DNA of 64,000 bases from Nonlabens ulvanivorans (GTDB lineage: Bacteria; Bacteroidota; Bacteroidia; Flavobacteriales; Flavobacteriaceae): assembly GCF_000755285.1 (NCBI RefSeq), contig NZ_BBMK01000008.1, positions 44,121-108,120 of the forward strand, read 5' to 3'. Numbering within the stretch: position 1 is the first letter of the stretch; each line of letters starts with the position of its first letter. This document shows, piece by piece, positions 30,140 to 40,106 of this stretch. A model generated the notes under the pieces. That model was not told the origin of the DNA, searched no databases, and worked only from the letters and a program-made list of their open reading frames with translations. Position numbers and translations under genes: made by a program.

Positions 30140-30709
30140 ATGGAAAATCTAATTAATTACATACAATCGAGGGTTCTTTTAACTCAAACTGATATTGATC
30201 TAATCAAAAAATGTTTTGTTTCAGAAGAAATACCTGCTCAAACTAATCTTTTAGAAGCAGGAAAAGTGGAACGATATATTTATTTCTTAGACACCGGAAT
30301 TGTAAAAGGGTTTCAAAACATTGACGGAAAAATTGTTGTGCAGCATCTTGTAACAGAACAAGATTTTTTTACATCCTTAGATAGTTTTATGACAGAAACA
30401 CCATCATTAGATTATTATGAAACAGTCACAGAGTCCAGAGTTATAAAAATATCGAAGCTTGATTTCGACATTTTACAAAAGGAAACAAATTTTTGGGCAA
30501 TCTTTGTCAAAGAAGTAACCAACGAACATTTAAGTTGCAAATTAGAACGAGTTAAAGATTTTCAAACTTTATCAGCAAAAGAACGTTATCTGAAATTTGT
30601 AAATCAGTATCCTAAATTAGCTTTGAATGTATCTATTGATAATATCGCTTCTTTTCTAGGAATGGAACCACAATCTTTAAGTCGGATCAGAAAACAAATC
30701 ACTTTCTAA
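30140..30709 (+). CDS. Crp/Fnr family transcriptional regulator
   Basis: 189 residues. The cyclic-nucleotide-binding-type beta barrel occupies about residues 25-125 (EAGKVERYIYFLDTGIVKGF, then EQDFFTSLDSF). The C-terminal Crp-type helix-turn-helix ends the protein (NVSIDNIASFLGMEPQSLSRIRKQI). The Arg/Ser cluster that binds cAMP in Crp is not present, as is common in the Bacteroidota branch, so the effector is unknown. It lies 60 bases before an SDR gene on the same strand and probably controls it; this regulator-plus-reductase pairing is frequent in flavobacteria. Confidence 0.85.
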   Translation: MENLINYIQSRVLLTQTDIDLIKKCFVSEEIPAQTNLLEAGKVERYIYFLDTGIVKGFQNIDGKIVVQHLVTEQDFFTSLDSFMTETPSLDYYETVTESRVIKISKLDFDILQKETNFWAIFVKEVTNEHLSCKLERVKDFQTLSAKERYLKFVNQYPKLALNVSIDNIASFLGMEPQSLSRIRKQITF

Positions 30710-30769
30710 CAAATGTTATTTTTAATCTGATAAGAGGTATTGAAATTTGCTCAAACAAAATTTAAGATT

Positions 30770-31782
30770 ATGAGCGAAGAAATTTCATTAGTAACTGGTG
30801 GTAATGGACATTTAGGAAACAACCTAATTAGACTTTTACTTTCCAACAACCAAAAAGTAAGAACTACTGTAAGAAACATCAATAACACTGACCCTTTTAA
30901 AGGTTTAGACTGTGAAGTGGTACAGGCAGATCTTATGGATAGGACATCACTTAAAAAAGCATTTCAAGGAGTTACCAACTTATATGCAGTTGCCGCAAAC
31001 TTCAGTATGTGGCTAAAAACCCAAAAGAGGAAATTTATGACAACAACATGCAAGGAACACAAAACGTGTTTGATATGGCAAAAGAATGTGGTGTTAAAAA
31101 CATTGTTTATGTAAGTTCAGTAGCTAGCTTGGATTTTACAAAATTGCCCGCAAATGTTGATAATGGTTATAATAAAGACCGAAGAAACTGGTATTATAAC
31201 TCTAAAAATGATTCAGATAAGCTAGCATTAGAATTGGGTGAAGAATATGATATTAGAACTGTTCTTGTGTTACCTTCTGCTATGATTGGTGATAAAGCAT
31301 ATAAATTAAGTTATTCTAATAATTTGGTATTGCAAGTTTTAAATGGAGAAATACCTGTAGACACCAATGTAACTTTAAACTGGGTAGATGTAAAAGATGT
31401 AGCTTCTGGTCTATATAGTGCTATGCAAAAAGGTAGAAATAGAGAACGCTATATCTTATCAAACGAGCAACACACTACGTTACAAGAAACAGTGAAAATA
31501 GCATCGGAATTATATCCTGAATTAAAATTAAAAATGCCTAAAAAAGTACCAAAATGTTTATTGTACTCTGTTGCTGGTTTAATGGAATTTAGCAGTAAAC
31601 TTTCAGGTAAAGAACCTTTATTACAGAGACATTATTTAGATATGTTTTATGGTTTAAATCAAGATTATGATATTAGTAAATCTAGAAAAGAATTAGGTTA
31701 CAACCCAAAATCATCAAGAAAAGCTTTGGAAGATGCTTTGAAGTATTTAAAAACCGATTGGAAAAAAGAAAACGGTCTATAG
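30770..31782 (+). CDS. NAD-dependent epimerase/dehydratase family protein, extended SDR (frame broken near 31010)
   Basis: Rossmann-fold reductase of the extended SDR class, close to dihydroflavonol reductase-like proteins. The N-terminal nucleotide loop is TGGNGHLG, with VYVSSVASL (catalytic Ser region) and the Tyr-x3-Lys equivalent in NWYYNSKNDSDKLA. The first frame is lost after NFSMW (expected NFSMWAKNPKEEIYDNNMQG) by loss of one G; the second runs to 31782. I take the ATG at 30770 (MSEEISLVTGG) over an upstream TTG. Merged length about 337 residues. Substrate unknown. Part of the accessory block. Confidence 0.82.
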
Positions 31783-31785
31783 CAA

Positions 31786-31910
31786 ACAAATGAGTTAAAA
31801 ACAACGCTATTCTTCCTTGATAACAACCATTATTATTCTGGGTTCAAAGTATAGATAGGTTGATTGCTTCATCTTTCTTTATGTGAATTTTGAGACCTCA
31901 GCATTGTTGT
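31786..31910 (+). repeat. Spacer repeat copy E (diverged)
   Basis: AACAAATGAGTTAAAAACAACGCTATTCTTCC and then CATTATTATTCTGGGTTC align with copy A. The hairpin has decayed, and TTCTTTATGTGAATTTTGAG matches the region after the hairpin in copy C. It marks the right border of the accessory block. Confidence 0.5.
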
Positions 31911-31956
31911 TATGCTAGCACTTTACTTAGTCACTGCAAAGAAGTAGCTGTGATTA

Positions 31957-31970
31957 CGTTCGCGAAAGCG
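31957..31970. repeat. Partial palindrome copy (CGTTCGCGAAAGCG)
   Basis: Left arm shortened by two bases relative to the core, right arm intact. Confidence 0.55.
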
Positions 31971-31983
31971 AAAAAATTAAAAC

Positions 31984-32013
31984 AAAAAACCACTGCTCTC
32001 ACAGTGGTTTTTT
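31984..32013. terminator. Bidirectional terminator
   Basis: Perfect 12-bp stem (31984-31995 with 32002-32013) with A and T runs, loop CTCTCA. It closes the aldehyde dehydrogenase gene on the minus strand and the accessory block on the plus strand. Confidence 0.85.
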
Positions 32014-32033
32014 CTATTACTGATGTTCAATCA

Positions 32034-33413
32034 TTATTTTAAAATACTGATTCCTTTTACGTTTACAAATTCTTTAATACCAAAGCCGCCATGTTCCCTA
32101 CCAAAACCAGAATCTTTTACTCCACCAAATGGCATATCTACCTGAGCTAGTCCAAAGGAGTTGATGAATACCATTCCTGTATCAAAATGATTTTGTGCTA
32201 ATTTAACGGCCTTATCTTCATCTTTAGAGAAGATTCCGCCACCGAGTCCAAAACGACTGTCATTTGCAATACGCATGGCATCGTCTTGATCCTTTGCTTT
32301 TATTAAAGACGCAACTGGTCCAAATAGCTCGTCATCATAAGCCGGTTGTCCTGGCGTTACATTACCTAATACGGTAGATGGATAATAATAACCATCACCA
32401 TCTGGTATTTCTCCACCACACAATACCTCAGCACCATTTTGAATACTTTCTTGTACTTGATTATGGATTTTCTCTCTCAAGTCTTTTCTAGCCATAGGTC
32501 CTAATTGTGAATTTTCATCCATAGGATCTCCATGTTTGATATTACTCATGCGCTCTACAAAGCCTTTTTTTGAATTCTTCATAAACAGCATCAACGACTA
32601 TAAATCTTTTTGCAGCGATACAGGTTTCACCATTATTATAAATACGACCACGAGTACAGGTTTTACAGCTAGTTCAATATCTGCATCTTCAAGGACGATG
32701 TAAGCATCATTACTACCTAGTTCTAATACGGTCTTTTTAATATTTTTACCTGCTTGCTCACCGATTTTGCTTCCACCACTTGAACTACCTGTAAAAGTGA
32801 CACCACGTACTAAATCGTGCTCTATTACTTTCTCACTGACATCATGATCGATAATCAATACAGTGAATAAATCTTTAGGTAATCCGGCTTCTTCATAAAT
32901 CTCTTTTAGTTTTAAGGCACTACCCGTTACATTTCCAGCATGCTTTAATAAAATACCATTACCGGCCATCAGGTTTACAATCGAATATCGTACCACCTGG
33001 TATGCTGGATAATTCCATGGTTGTATTCCATAAATAACACCTATCGGGTCATAAGAAACAATTCCTTTTCCGCCATTTTGCAGCTCCTTTTCTTCATTTG
33101 CCAATTCTTTTGCTCCAGTTGCAGCGGTATATTCACAAATACCAGCACACAGATCTAATTCTTGCTTACCATGTTTGAAGAGTTTCCCCATTTCTTCTGT
33201 CATCAATTGGGCAAACTCTTCTTGATGTTCCTTAAACTTCTCTCCTATTTTCTTTATAATCTTACCTCTTTCTTCGATAGGTGTGGCTTTCCAGTTTTTA
33301 AAAGCTTTATGGCAATTCTCTACAGCTTGCAAGGTTTGCTTTTCAGTCATTAAATCATATGACTTGATATCTTTTCCGGTTGCTGGGTTTATGGTTGTGA
33401 TTTTATCGCTCAT
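32034..33413 (-). CDS. NAD(P)-dependent aldehyde dehydrogenase, succinate-semialdehyde type (two frame breaks)
   Basis: Oxidises an aldehyde to the acid. It starts MSDKITTINPATGKDIKSYD, with IYGIQPWNYPAYQ, the nucleotide loop FTGSSSGGSKIG and the general-base Glu in VLELGSNDAYIVLE. The catalytic Cys lies in the out-of-frame stretch that should read NNGETCIAAKRF. The first break is near 32660, and a second falls in the A run near 32572. The tail has FGPVASLI and GMVFINSFGLAQVDMPFGGVKDSGFGREHG. Merged length about 460 residues, matching the GabD/SSADH branch; exact substrate uncertain. The AraC-type gene upstream on the same strand is a candidate regulator. Confidence 0.88.
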
Positions 33414-33588
33414 TGTTTTTTTATTTAAATATAGAGCTGCACAATAAGCTTTCCCGTTAAATAAATGAGAATAGTCCTAATAAACGCAATAAATTAACGA
33501 GCTATTATAGGTCTATTAACAACTGAACCTGTTAATCGTTAAAATTAAAATGATTTAAATATAGAATCACTAAAAGCAATATTACATG

Positions 33589-34458
33589 TTATTGAAGTAT
33601 TTGCTTGAGCTCTTGTCGATATTTACTAGCACTCTTACCGGTGAACTCTTTAAAAATTTTATTAAAGTGTGAGAAGTTATTAAATCCACAATCAAAACAG
33701 ATGTCTGTTATACTGAGTTGTGTTTCTGACAATAGCTTTGTAGCATGCACTACCCTATACTCATTTACAATCTTAGTAAACGTTTTACCAGATGTCTTTT
33801 TAAAATAGCGACAAAAAGCCGGTACGGTCATACTTACCTGACTAGCAATTTCCTCTAATGGTATGTGGTTTTGAAAATTTTGATTGATGTACTTATAAAT
33901 GATTTCGGTTTTAGAATTGTCTTGCAATTCAGTCTCAAAGGTAAAACTCTCTGCATTTAAGATTTCATAATCATCAGTAATGGCCAGTTCATTTAATATA
34001 TCTAGCAACAACAATGTTCTAGCAAATCCTTTCAACTCATGTAGCTTATGGATTTGTTCTCCTAACTGCTCTTGAGTTTGTTGTTTAAAAAGCAAACCAT
34101 TCTTTGCTCTTTCAAATAGTTGTTTAATCGGTTCCATCTCTGGAACATTGAAAAAGCCATCCCCTAAAAAATTAGGTAAGAACTGCACGAGTAATTCAGA
34201 TCCATGGTTAGGTCTATCTGTATATCCTATATGTGGTAACATAGAACCTATCAATAACAATTGACTATCATTATAATAGGACATATGATTTCCTATATGG
34301 CGTTTCCCTTTACCTTCATTGACGTATACTAATTCAATCTCGGGATGAAAATGCCAGAAAGGTTTGAGTTCACTACGTTCTGTTGTACTTTTTTGAACAA
34401 AAATAGAATTCCCAAAATCTGGATTGACTTTCTTTAAAGTGGGCTTTTTAAGTAACAT
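33589..34458 (-). CDS. AraC family transcriptional regulator
   Basis: N-terminal cupin-like sensor with FWHFHPEIELVYVNEGKG and a C-terminal double helix-turn-helix AraC domain (IPLEEIASQVSMTVPAFCRY and LSITDICFDCGFNNFSHFNK). About 289 residues from the start MLLKKPTLKK at 34458; an in-frame ATG 21 bases upstream (34479) is possible. The minus-strand sequence GACCTTTG just upstream is one base off a TAnnTTTG box and would favour the shorter start. It may respond to a sugar or aromatic acid. The gene at 34643 is transcribed divergently. Confidence 0.87.
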   Translation of the reverse strand: MLLKKPTLKKVNPDFGNSIFVQKSTTERSELKPFWHFHPEIELVYVNEGKGKRHIGNHMSYYNDSQLLLIGSMLPHIGYTDRPNHGSELLVQFLPNFLGDGFFNVPEMEPIKQLFERAKNGLLFKQQTQEQLGEQIHKLHELKGFARTLLLLDILNELAITDDYEILNAESFTFETELQDNSKTEIIYKYINQNFQNHIPLEEIASQVSMTVPAFCRYFKKTSGKTFTKIVNEYRVVHATKLLSETQLSITDICFDCGFNNFSHFNKIFKEFTGKSASKYRQELKQILQ

Positions 34459-34604
34459 AAGACTTCTATTTAACATCACAAAGGTCGGTCAAAATTTCTT
34501 AATTATATGTTATCTTAATACGAAAACGTTATAGGTTAAACTATAAAGTTAATATAGCATATAACATAGTCAAATCTGTTGTTTTCTAAGCGTGCATAGC
34601 ACTT

Positions 34605-34612
34605 TAAATTTG
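34605..34612 (+). promoter_or_regulatory. Promoter -7 box TAAATTTG
   Basis: Exact TAnnTTTG match, with TTG at 34579 as a possible -33 element. It lies inside the upstream extension of the next frame and sets the start at 34643. Confidence 0.65.
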
Positions 34613-34642
34613 TCATGTAAATCATCATTAAAATATAAAAAG

Positions 34643-35212
34643 ATGAAAACAATGAAAAATTTAATAATTATAGCCCTTATGTTAACCACGTTAACAGGCT
34701 ATGCGGCAAAATTGACAAACACTGTTCCTGCAAAAAATGTAACTACAGTAAAGTTTAACAATGTGAAGAAAGGTCAATTATTGACCATTAAAGATGCTAC
34801 AGAGGTTACTCTTTATAGCGAGACGATACAATTAAATGGTAATTACAAACAGCAGTTTGATTTAACCTCTCTAGAAAATGGTACTTATAGTATTGAGCTA
34901 GATAAAGACAGCCAGGTATTAAGTCAACAATTTAATGTTATCAATGGTATTGTAACTTTCCGAACAGAGAATGTGTTCTATAAACCTATTGCAATGCAGA
35001 AAAATAATCAAATTCTAATATCACAATTAGCTTCTAGCGATGAAGTATTAGATGTACAGATTTACTATAATGATAGTTTAATCCACGAAGATGAGATTTC
35101 AGACGCTGCAGTGTTGAATAGAATCTACCAATTATCTTCTGATAAAAAAGGAGAATACTTCATTGTCATGAAATCTGCTGGGAAGACCTTTTACAAGTCT
35201 ATCACGATTTAA
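34643..35212 (+). CDS. Small secreted protein of unknown function
   Basis: 189 residues with signal peptide MKTMKNLIIIALMLTTLTGYA (cleavage likely after YAA). The mature part is predicted all-beta, with two similar halves of about 75 residues. It is reminiscent of small Bacteroidota periplasmic beta-sandwich proteins such as DUF3244, but I cannot confirm the family. The second half ends KKGEYFIVMKSAGKTFYKSI, the usual closing strand. The start at 34643 is preferred because a good promoter lies between it and the upstream in-frame ATG at 34592. Terminator follows. Confidence 0.65.
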   Translation: MKTMKNLIIIALMLTTLTGYAAKLTNTVPAKNVTTVKFNNVKKGQLLTIKDATEVTLYSETIQLNGNYKQQFDLTSLENGTYSIELDKDSQVLSQQFNVINGIVTFRTENVFYKPIAMQKNNQILISQLASSDEVLDVQIYYNDSLIHEDEISDAAVLNRIYQLSSDKKGEYFIVMKSAGKTFYKSITI

Positions 35213-35234
35213 ATCGTTTCATAATTTATGAAAG

Positions 35235-35261
35235 GGCTGCTTTAATAGGCAGCCTTTTTTT
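35235..35261 (+). terminator. Terminator
   Basis: GGCTGC (35235-35240) pairs with GCAGCC (35249-35254) across an 8-base loop, then seven Ts. It ends the small secreted protein gene. Confidence 0.8.
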
Positions 35262-35315
35262 ATGACCTATATTCTGTGATATCTATTTATTACATTTACT
35301 TCAAATCGTAGTAGC

Positions 35316-36597
35316 ATTTTAAGTAAAAGACAAAAATCATTCAATATCATTCTCCTCATTCTTGCTGGAGAAGCAAATTTCATTCTACCTTTGTACTAGC
35401 TCGTATCTTTAGACCTACGGTACTAGACCTATTTGAACTTAGCAATTTAGAATTAGGAGCTTGTTTTTCAGTTTATGGCATCGTGGCTTTTATCTCATAC
35501 CTATTAGGCGGTAGCCTGGCAGATAAGTTTCAACCTCGCTACTTAATGGCTTTCTCTTTATTTCTCACGGCATTAGGAGGAATATATATGTCTACATATC
35601 CATCATATTTAGGACTAAGCATTCTTTATGGTTACTGGGGGTTTTACGACTATTTTCTTATTCTGGGCAGCAATGATTAAAGCGACCAGAGTTTGGGGGT
35701 GGACAACACCGACAAGGTATTGCCTTTGGACTACTGGATGGTGGTCGTGGTTTAGTTTCGTTTGCCTTTGGATGGTTAGGTATTCTTATTTTTTCGATAC
35801 TATTAGTAAGTGAGATCGAAGTTTCCAGCTTATTAGAACGTAAAGAAGCATATCGATACGTCGTTCTTATTTGTTCTATCATCATCACTTTAATAGGCGT
35901 ACTATTGATCATCGTATTAAAAGATAATCCTAATCAGCAAACTAGTAGTCCAAGAATAATATCTACCCGTCAGGTCTTCAACAATTATCTTAAAGTACTT
36001 CAATTACCATCAGTTTGGTTATTGATGATCATTATATTATGTGCTTATACTGGTTATAAAATCACAGATATTTATTCTCAATATGCTAATGAAGTTATGG
36101 GATATAATGAAACAGATGCTGCCGCTATCGGCAGTAATTTACTGGGCATACGTATCATCATTGGTATCATCATAGGACTGCTGGCAGACAAAACTCGATC
36201 TTCATTAATGATGATCATCAGCTTTGCAATTACCATCATAGGAGCTTTCATATTTGCATCAGGTGTTATAGAGGCTCATACCACGATACTTTTTGGTTTT
36301 ACAATAATAACAGTTGCCACAGGAGTATATGCTTTTAGAACGCTGTACTTCTCTGCCATACAAGAAGGAAAAATACCTATGGCCGTTACCGGTACTGCAG
36401 TAGGACTTATATCATTAGTAGGCTATACGCCAGATATATTTATGGGTCCGGCAATGGGAATACTTTTAGACAATTCACCTGGCGCGCAAGGTTTTCAAAA
36501 GGTGTTTCTAATGCTTGCTATATTTGCTATAGCAGGATTAATAGCCGCATATTTTTTTCATCGTTTAAACACTAAGCAATTACCGCAAGATCTGTAA
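35316..36597 (+). CDS. MFS transporter (at least three frame breaks)
   Basis: Inner-membrane transporter of the major facilitator superfamily, about 425 residues when joined. Successive fragments read LSKRQKSFNIILLILAGEA, VLARIFRPTVLDLFELSNL, then GGSLADKFQPRYLMAF (the loop 2-3 motif), YGYWGFTTIFLFWAAMIK, GRGLVSFAFGWLGILIF, and the intact last half from 35905. Breaks are near 35390 (one T short in CCTTTG) and at two GGGGG runs (35637-35641 and 35695-35699), where four Gs would restore the frame. The start codon is not resolved because the N-terminal frame has no ATG; 35316 is only the left limit of recognisable sequence. Substrate unknown. Confidence 0.75.
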
Positions 36598-36602
36598 TGA
36601 TT

Positions 36603-36620
36603 CCGCTTTCGCGAAAGCGT
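36603..36620. repeat. Dispersed palindrome, perfect core
   Basis: CCGCTTTCGCGAAAGCGT between the convergent MFS and metalloprotease genes; the 16-base core is perfect. Confidence 0.9.
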
Positions 36621-36624
36621 AAAC

Positions 36625-36655
36625 AAAAAAAGCAGCCTTCTCAGACTGCTTTTTG
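36625..36655. terminator. Bidirectional terminator
   Basis: AAAAAGCAG and CTGCTTTTT arms with CCTTCTCAGA between them, A and T runs at the ends. It serves the convergent MFS and metalloprotease genes. Confidence 0.75.
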
Positions 36656-36675
36656 AAATATGAAATCAACTTTCT

Positions 36676-39116
36676 TTATCTAGGATTCAGTATTAAATCA
36701 ACTCGAGCTAGCAAATCTTCATAATGGTATTTATTGACCTGATTAGATGCTGAGTTTCTCTTACTGCGTAAGGTAGACTGTAAGGTGCTTAATTCACCTC
36801 TCACTAATGCTCTAACATCACTTTGTGGGATATTATAAGAACTGCGAGTAGGATCTTCTGTCATAAGATAAGCTAGCCTATCGATATAAACTCTTTGTAG
36901 ATTTCTCTTATAGATGTCTGTAGTAGATTTTGAAAAAATTCCCTTTCTAACATCTTGTAACATTTCTAGTGCCGCATAATAATTAGTATCTACAGTTTCA
37001 GAATTGATCAATCTACCGATGCGATCAAAGCTCAATAAACTATTTAATTGACGTGCCTGTATCGATCTTAACCTTTCAAAGTAACCTTCAGGTGCTATAT
37101 TTTGAACGATGTTTTTATCAACTAGCCAGCTAGGTGTATCAAAAACGTTATCTATAACCCATTGAACAGATTCTTTTTGGGTCTTTTTATCTACCGTACT
37201 ATAAACAGTTCCTGCTTGTGATGCTTTTTAAGATCTTCATTAACGCCACCGACATTAGTCACTACATGACCTGCATATCTAGAATACACGCCTAGTAACT
37301 CGCCATATAACTCTTGGAGATCGTCATAATTATCTGTTTGATTGGACGTCCATAAAGGTAAATTTTGCGCTACGTATTTCAAGTTTTTCATTCCATAAGT
37401 ACTCGCTTTAATAGGATCGTTACCTATCGATTCGGTTTGAGATTGTGGATCAAAACGACTACTCTGACGACCAAATTTATAAACAGGATCACCAGCCTTT
37501 TCCATGATCCAACTGTTTAAAGTAGCGACTTCTTCTTCTGGAGATGTTGCTTCAGGGATAACGCGATAACCCCCCCAATTTGCAGCATAATGATCATAAG
37601 GTCCCATCTGACGCACAAATCTAATGTTCTCATCACCAGGTTGTGCGATGTAGTTATAACGGGCATAATCCATTAAACTAGCTGCAATACCATTTTCTTG
37701 AGTAAAAGTACCATCTCTATAATCTTCAACATTGTAAGCAAAACTAGCTGCCATATTGTGAGGAAAACCTAAAGCGTGCCCTACCTCATGTGCGATTACC
37801 TGACGCATCATTTCACCCATTTCTTCTGTGTCTGTATCTAAAGTACGTGCACTAGGATTAGCCGCACCAGTTTCTAATAGATATCTATTTCTATATGATC
37901 TTAGGTGATTGTGATACCAGATGATATCGCTTTCTATAATTTCTCCACTACGTGGATCACTAACAGATGGTCCTACTGCATTACGTGTTGTACTAGCTAC
38001 ATATCTCACCACAGAGTACCTAATATCTTCTGGACTAAACTCTGGATCTTCTTCTGGTGTAGGCGCATCTCTTGCAATAATCGCGTTTTTAAATCCAGCA
38101 GTTTCAAATGGCTTTTGCCAGTCTTCAATTCCTTGCTTGATGTATTCTTTTAAATTTTCTGGAGTACCTGGATCTAGATAATAAATGATCGGTTTTATAG
38201 GTTCTACTAATTCTCCTCTAGCATATGCCTCTGGATCTTTAGGCTCTAATCTCCATCGACGTATGTATGTTTTCTCATCTGCTTTTAAAGCTTTACTAGA
38301 ATAATCAATTTGATCTACCGTAAAAAACCCTACTCGAGAATCAAATAATCTAGGTTGCATAGGGACTTCTGGCAGTAAAATCATAGATTGGTTTACCTGC
38401 ATACTTATAGAACCTACAGAACTATTTGATGGTGGCTCTGCCGCTGTAAAGGTGAAGTCTTGTTTTACCTCTATGTTTTCAGGAAAAGACTTTACAGAAT
38501 TTATAAAACTACGGTCTTTATCTAAGCTTCTTACCTTATACTGCTTTCTTAATCTTGAACCTAATCCACTTATGGAAGGAACATCAGTACTTAAAAATTT
38601 AGTTACATTGATAACTACCGCAGTAGAATCAGAACTAAAAGCCTCGATATCAAAAGCATACATGATAGGCTCATAATTGTTAACCTTTACAGAGTTTCCA
38701 ATCGCTGCTGTAGAGTCTAACGCTACCTCAGAATAAGACTTTATCTTAAGTAAGATTTTATTTTGAAATCGTTCCCAGGCAACTACTTGTTGATTTGTTT
38801 TACTACCAGCATTCATATATCCACCACCTAGATTAGAAGGTATTTGCGCGATACGTGTTACCCATAACATATCTTTCTCAAGCATATTATTAGGTATCTC
38901 ATAGAAAAAATCTTCTTCTACTTGATGCGTTTTAAACAATCCATCATCGGTAATAGCATCGGTAGGGATGACCTTGCTATAAGATTTGAATTTTGGTTTT
39001 TTCTTGCTGGTTTTTTCTGAGTCAGTTTTTGCAGCAACTGCCTTTTGTGCTGTCTTACAAGATGTAGAGAACGCAAAAAGGAACATCATCGCAATGAGTA
39101 AGCCTGATTTTTTCAT
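36676..39116 (-). CDS. Zinc metalloprotease lipoprotein, DUF5118/DUF5117/DUF4953 type (frame broken near 37197)
   Basis: Large exported protease of about 813 residues. Lipoprotein signal MKKSGLLIAMMFLFAFSTSC. Zinc site HEVGHALGFPH, the long HExxHxxGxxH consensus of metzincin-like enzymes, near residue 448. The first frame ends KHHKQELFIVR; the next continues YSTVDKKTQKESVQWVID and SLLSFDRIGRLINSETVDT to 36676, the usual helical C-terminus. In AANWGGYRVIPE one extra Gly stands at the normally invariant WGYR, encoded by a seven-C run (37570-37576, plus strand). It probably works at the cell surface or periplasm in protein degradation. Confidence 0.88.
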
Positions 39117-39263
39117 ATGATTATAATAAAGTAAAATTTAGGACTACAAAATATATCATCTTGATGTTCTTATCATAAACGCTATGAAAACGTTAACAAA
39201 TATTAACAATTTAAAGAATCTGTTATGACAATCACATACCTTTAAAACTCAAATCTTTCATCT

Positions 39264-39995
39264 ATGAATTATAGACACTTACTTTTCATATTATTACCGA
39301 CACTACTCGTCTCTTCATGCCATAATGCTCAAGATTTAACGATAGAAGATGATCGTTTTCATATAAAGGTAATAGACCTCAAAGAGCAAAGTCTAGCGTT
39401 ATACTGGTTAAATGATGAAGGACAAACTATAGAGACCTTTAATGAACTTAAAAACCATCTAGACCAGAATGGAGATCGTCTAGTCTATGCCATGAATGCT
39501 GGGATGTATCTCAAAGATCACTCACCGCAAGGTCTTTATATAGAAAATGGAATTATTCATAAACAAATAGACACCACAACTATTGGCTATGGTAATTTTT
39601 ACTTGCAGCCCAATGGGGGGGTTTTTTACCTAACTGAAGATGGCGATGCATATGTAACATCAACCAATGAGATTACCGATTTGAGTAATATCAAATATGC
39701 TACACAATCTGGTCCCATGCTAGTTATGGATGGAATGATTCATCCTGCTTTTAATGAAGGTTCTAAGAACGTTCATATACGTAATGCGGTGGGCATTTTA
39801 CCAGATGGACGCTTATTGCTAGTCATTACTCGAGATAAGATGAACTTCTATGATTTGGCTAGTTTTTATAAACAACATGGTTGCAAGAATGCGCTATACC
39901 TAGATGGCTTTGTTTCTCGCATCTATGATCCTGCAAACGGTATTGAGCAAATGGATGGAAGGTTTGGCGTGATGATCGGTGTAAAAAATTATTAG
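39264..39995 (+). CDS. Phosphodiester glycosidase family lipoprotein (NAGPA/DUF2233)
   Basis: 243 residues, lipoprotein signal ending LLVSSC. The DUF2233/NAGPA fold is shown by VYAMNAGMYLKDHSPQGLYIEN, FYLQPNG-VFYLTEDG, YATQSGPMLVMDG, RNAVGILPDGRLLLVI and CKNALYLDGFVSR. The family cleaves phosphodiester bonds to sugars, or related envelope glycopolymer linkages; the bacterial substrate is not established. QPNGGVFYL carries an extra Gly from a seven-G run (39615-39621), where related proteins have PNGVF. Otherwise intact. Confidence 0.85.
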   Translation: MNYRHLLFILLPTLLVSSCHNAQDLTIEDDRFHIKVIDLKEQSLALYWLNDEGQTIETFNELKNHLDQNGDRLVYAMNAGMYLKDHSPQGLYIENGIIHKQIDTTTIGYGNFYLQPNGGVFYLTEDGDAYVTSTNEITDLSNIKYATQSGPMLVMDGMIHPAFNEGSKNVHIRNAVGILPDGRLLLVITRDKMNFYDLASFYKQHGCKNALYLDGFVSRIYDPANGIEQMDGRFGVMIGVKNY

Positions 39996-40023
39996 TTTTA
40001 AGATACTTAAAAGTATTTCTGTT

Positions 40024-40041
40024 ACGCTTTCGCGAAAGCGG
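40024..40041. repeat. Dispersed palindrome, perfect core
   Basis: ACGCTTTCGCGAAAGCGG, 66 bases before the start of the Rsh gene. Confidence 0.9.
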
Positions 40042-40106
40042 CAAAAATCCTAACAATCTGCTCTTAAAACCATTGTCTTTTAAAAAGAGAAGTGTAACTT
40101 TACTAT

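Noticed and set aside
32034..33413. Aldehyde dehydrogenase as a true pseudogene
   Set aside because: All active-site blocks, including the catalytic Cys, survive and can be rejoined by two one-base changes, one of them in an A run. No sign of wider decay.
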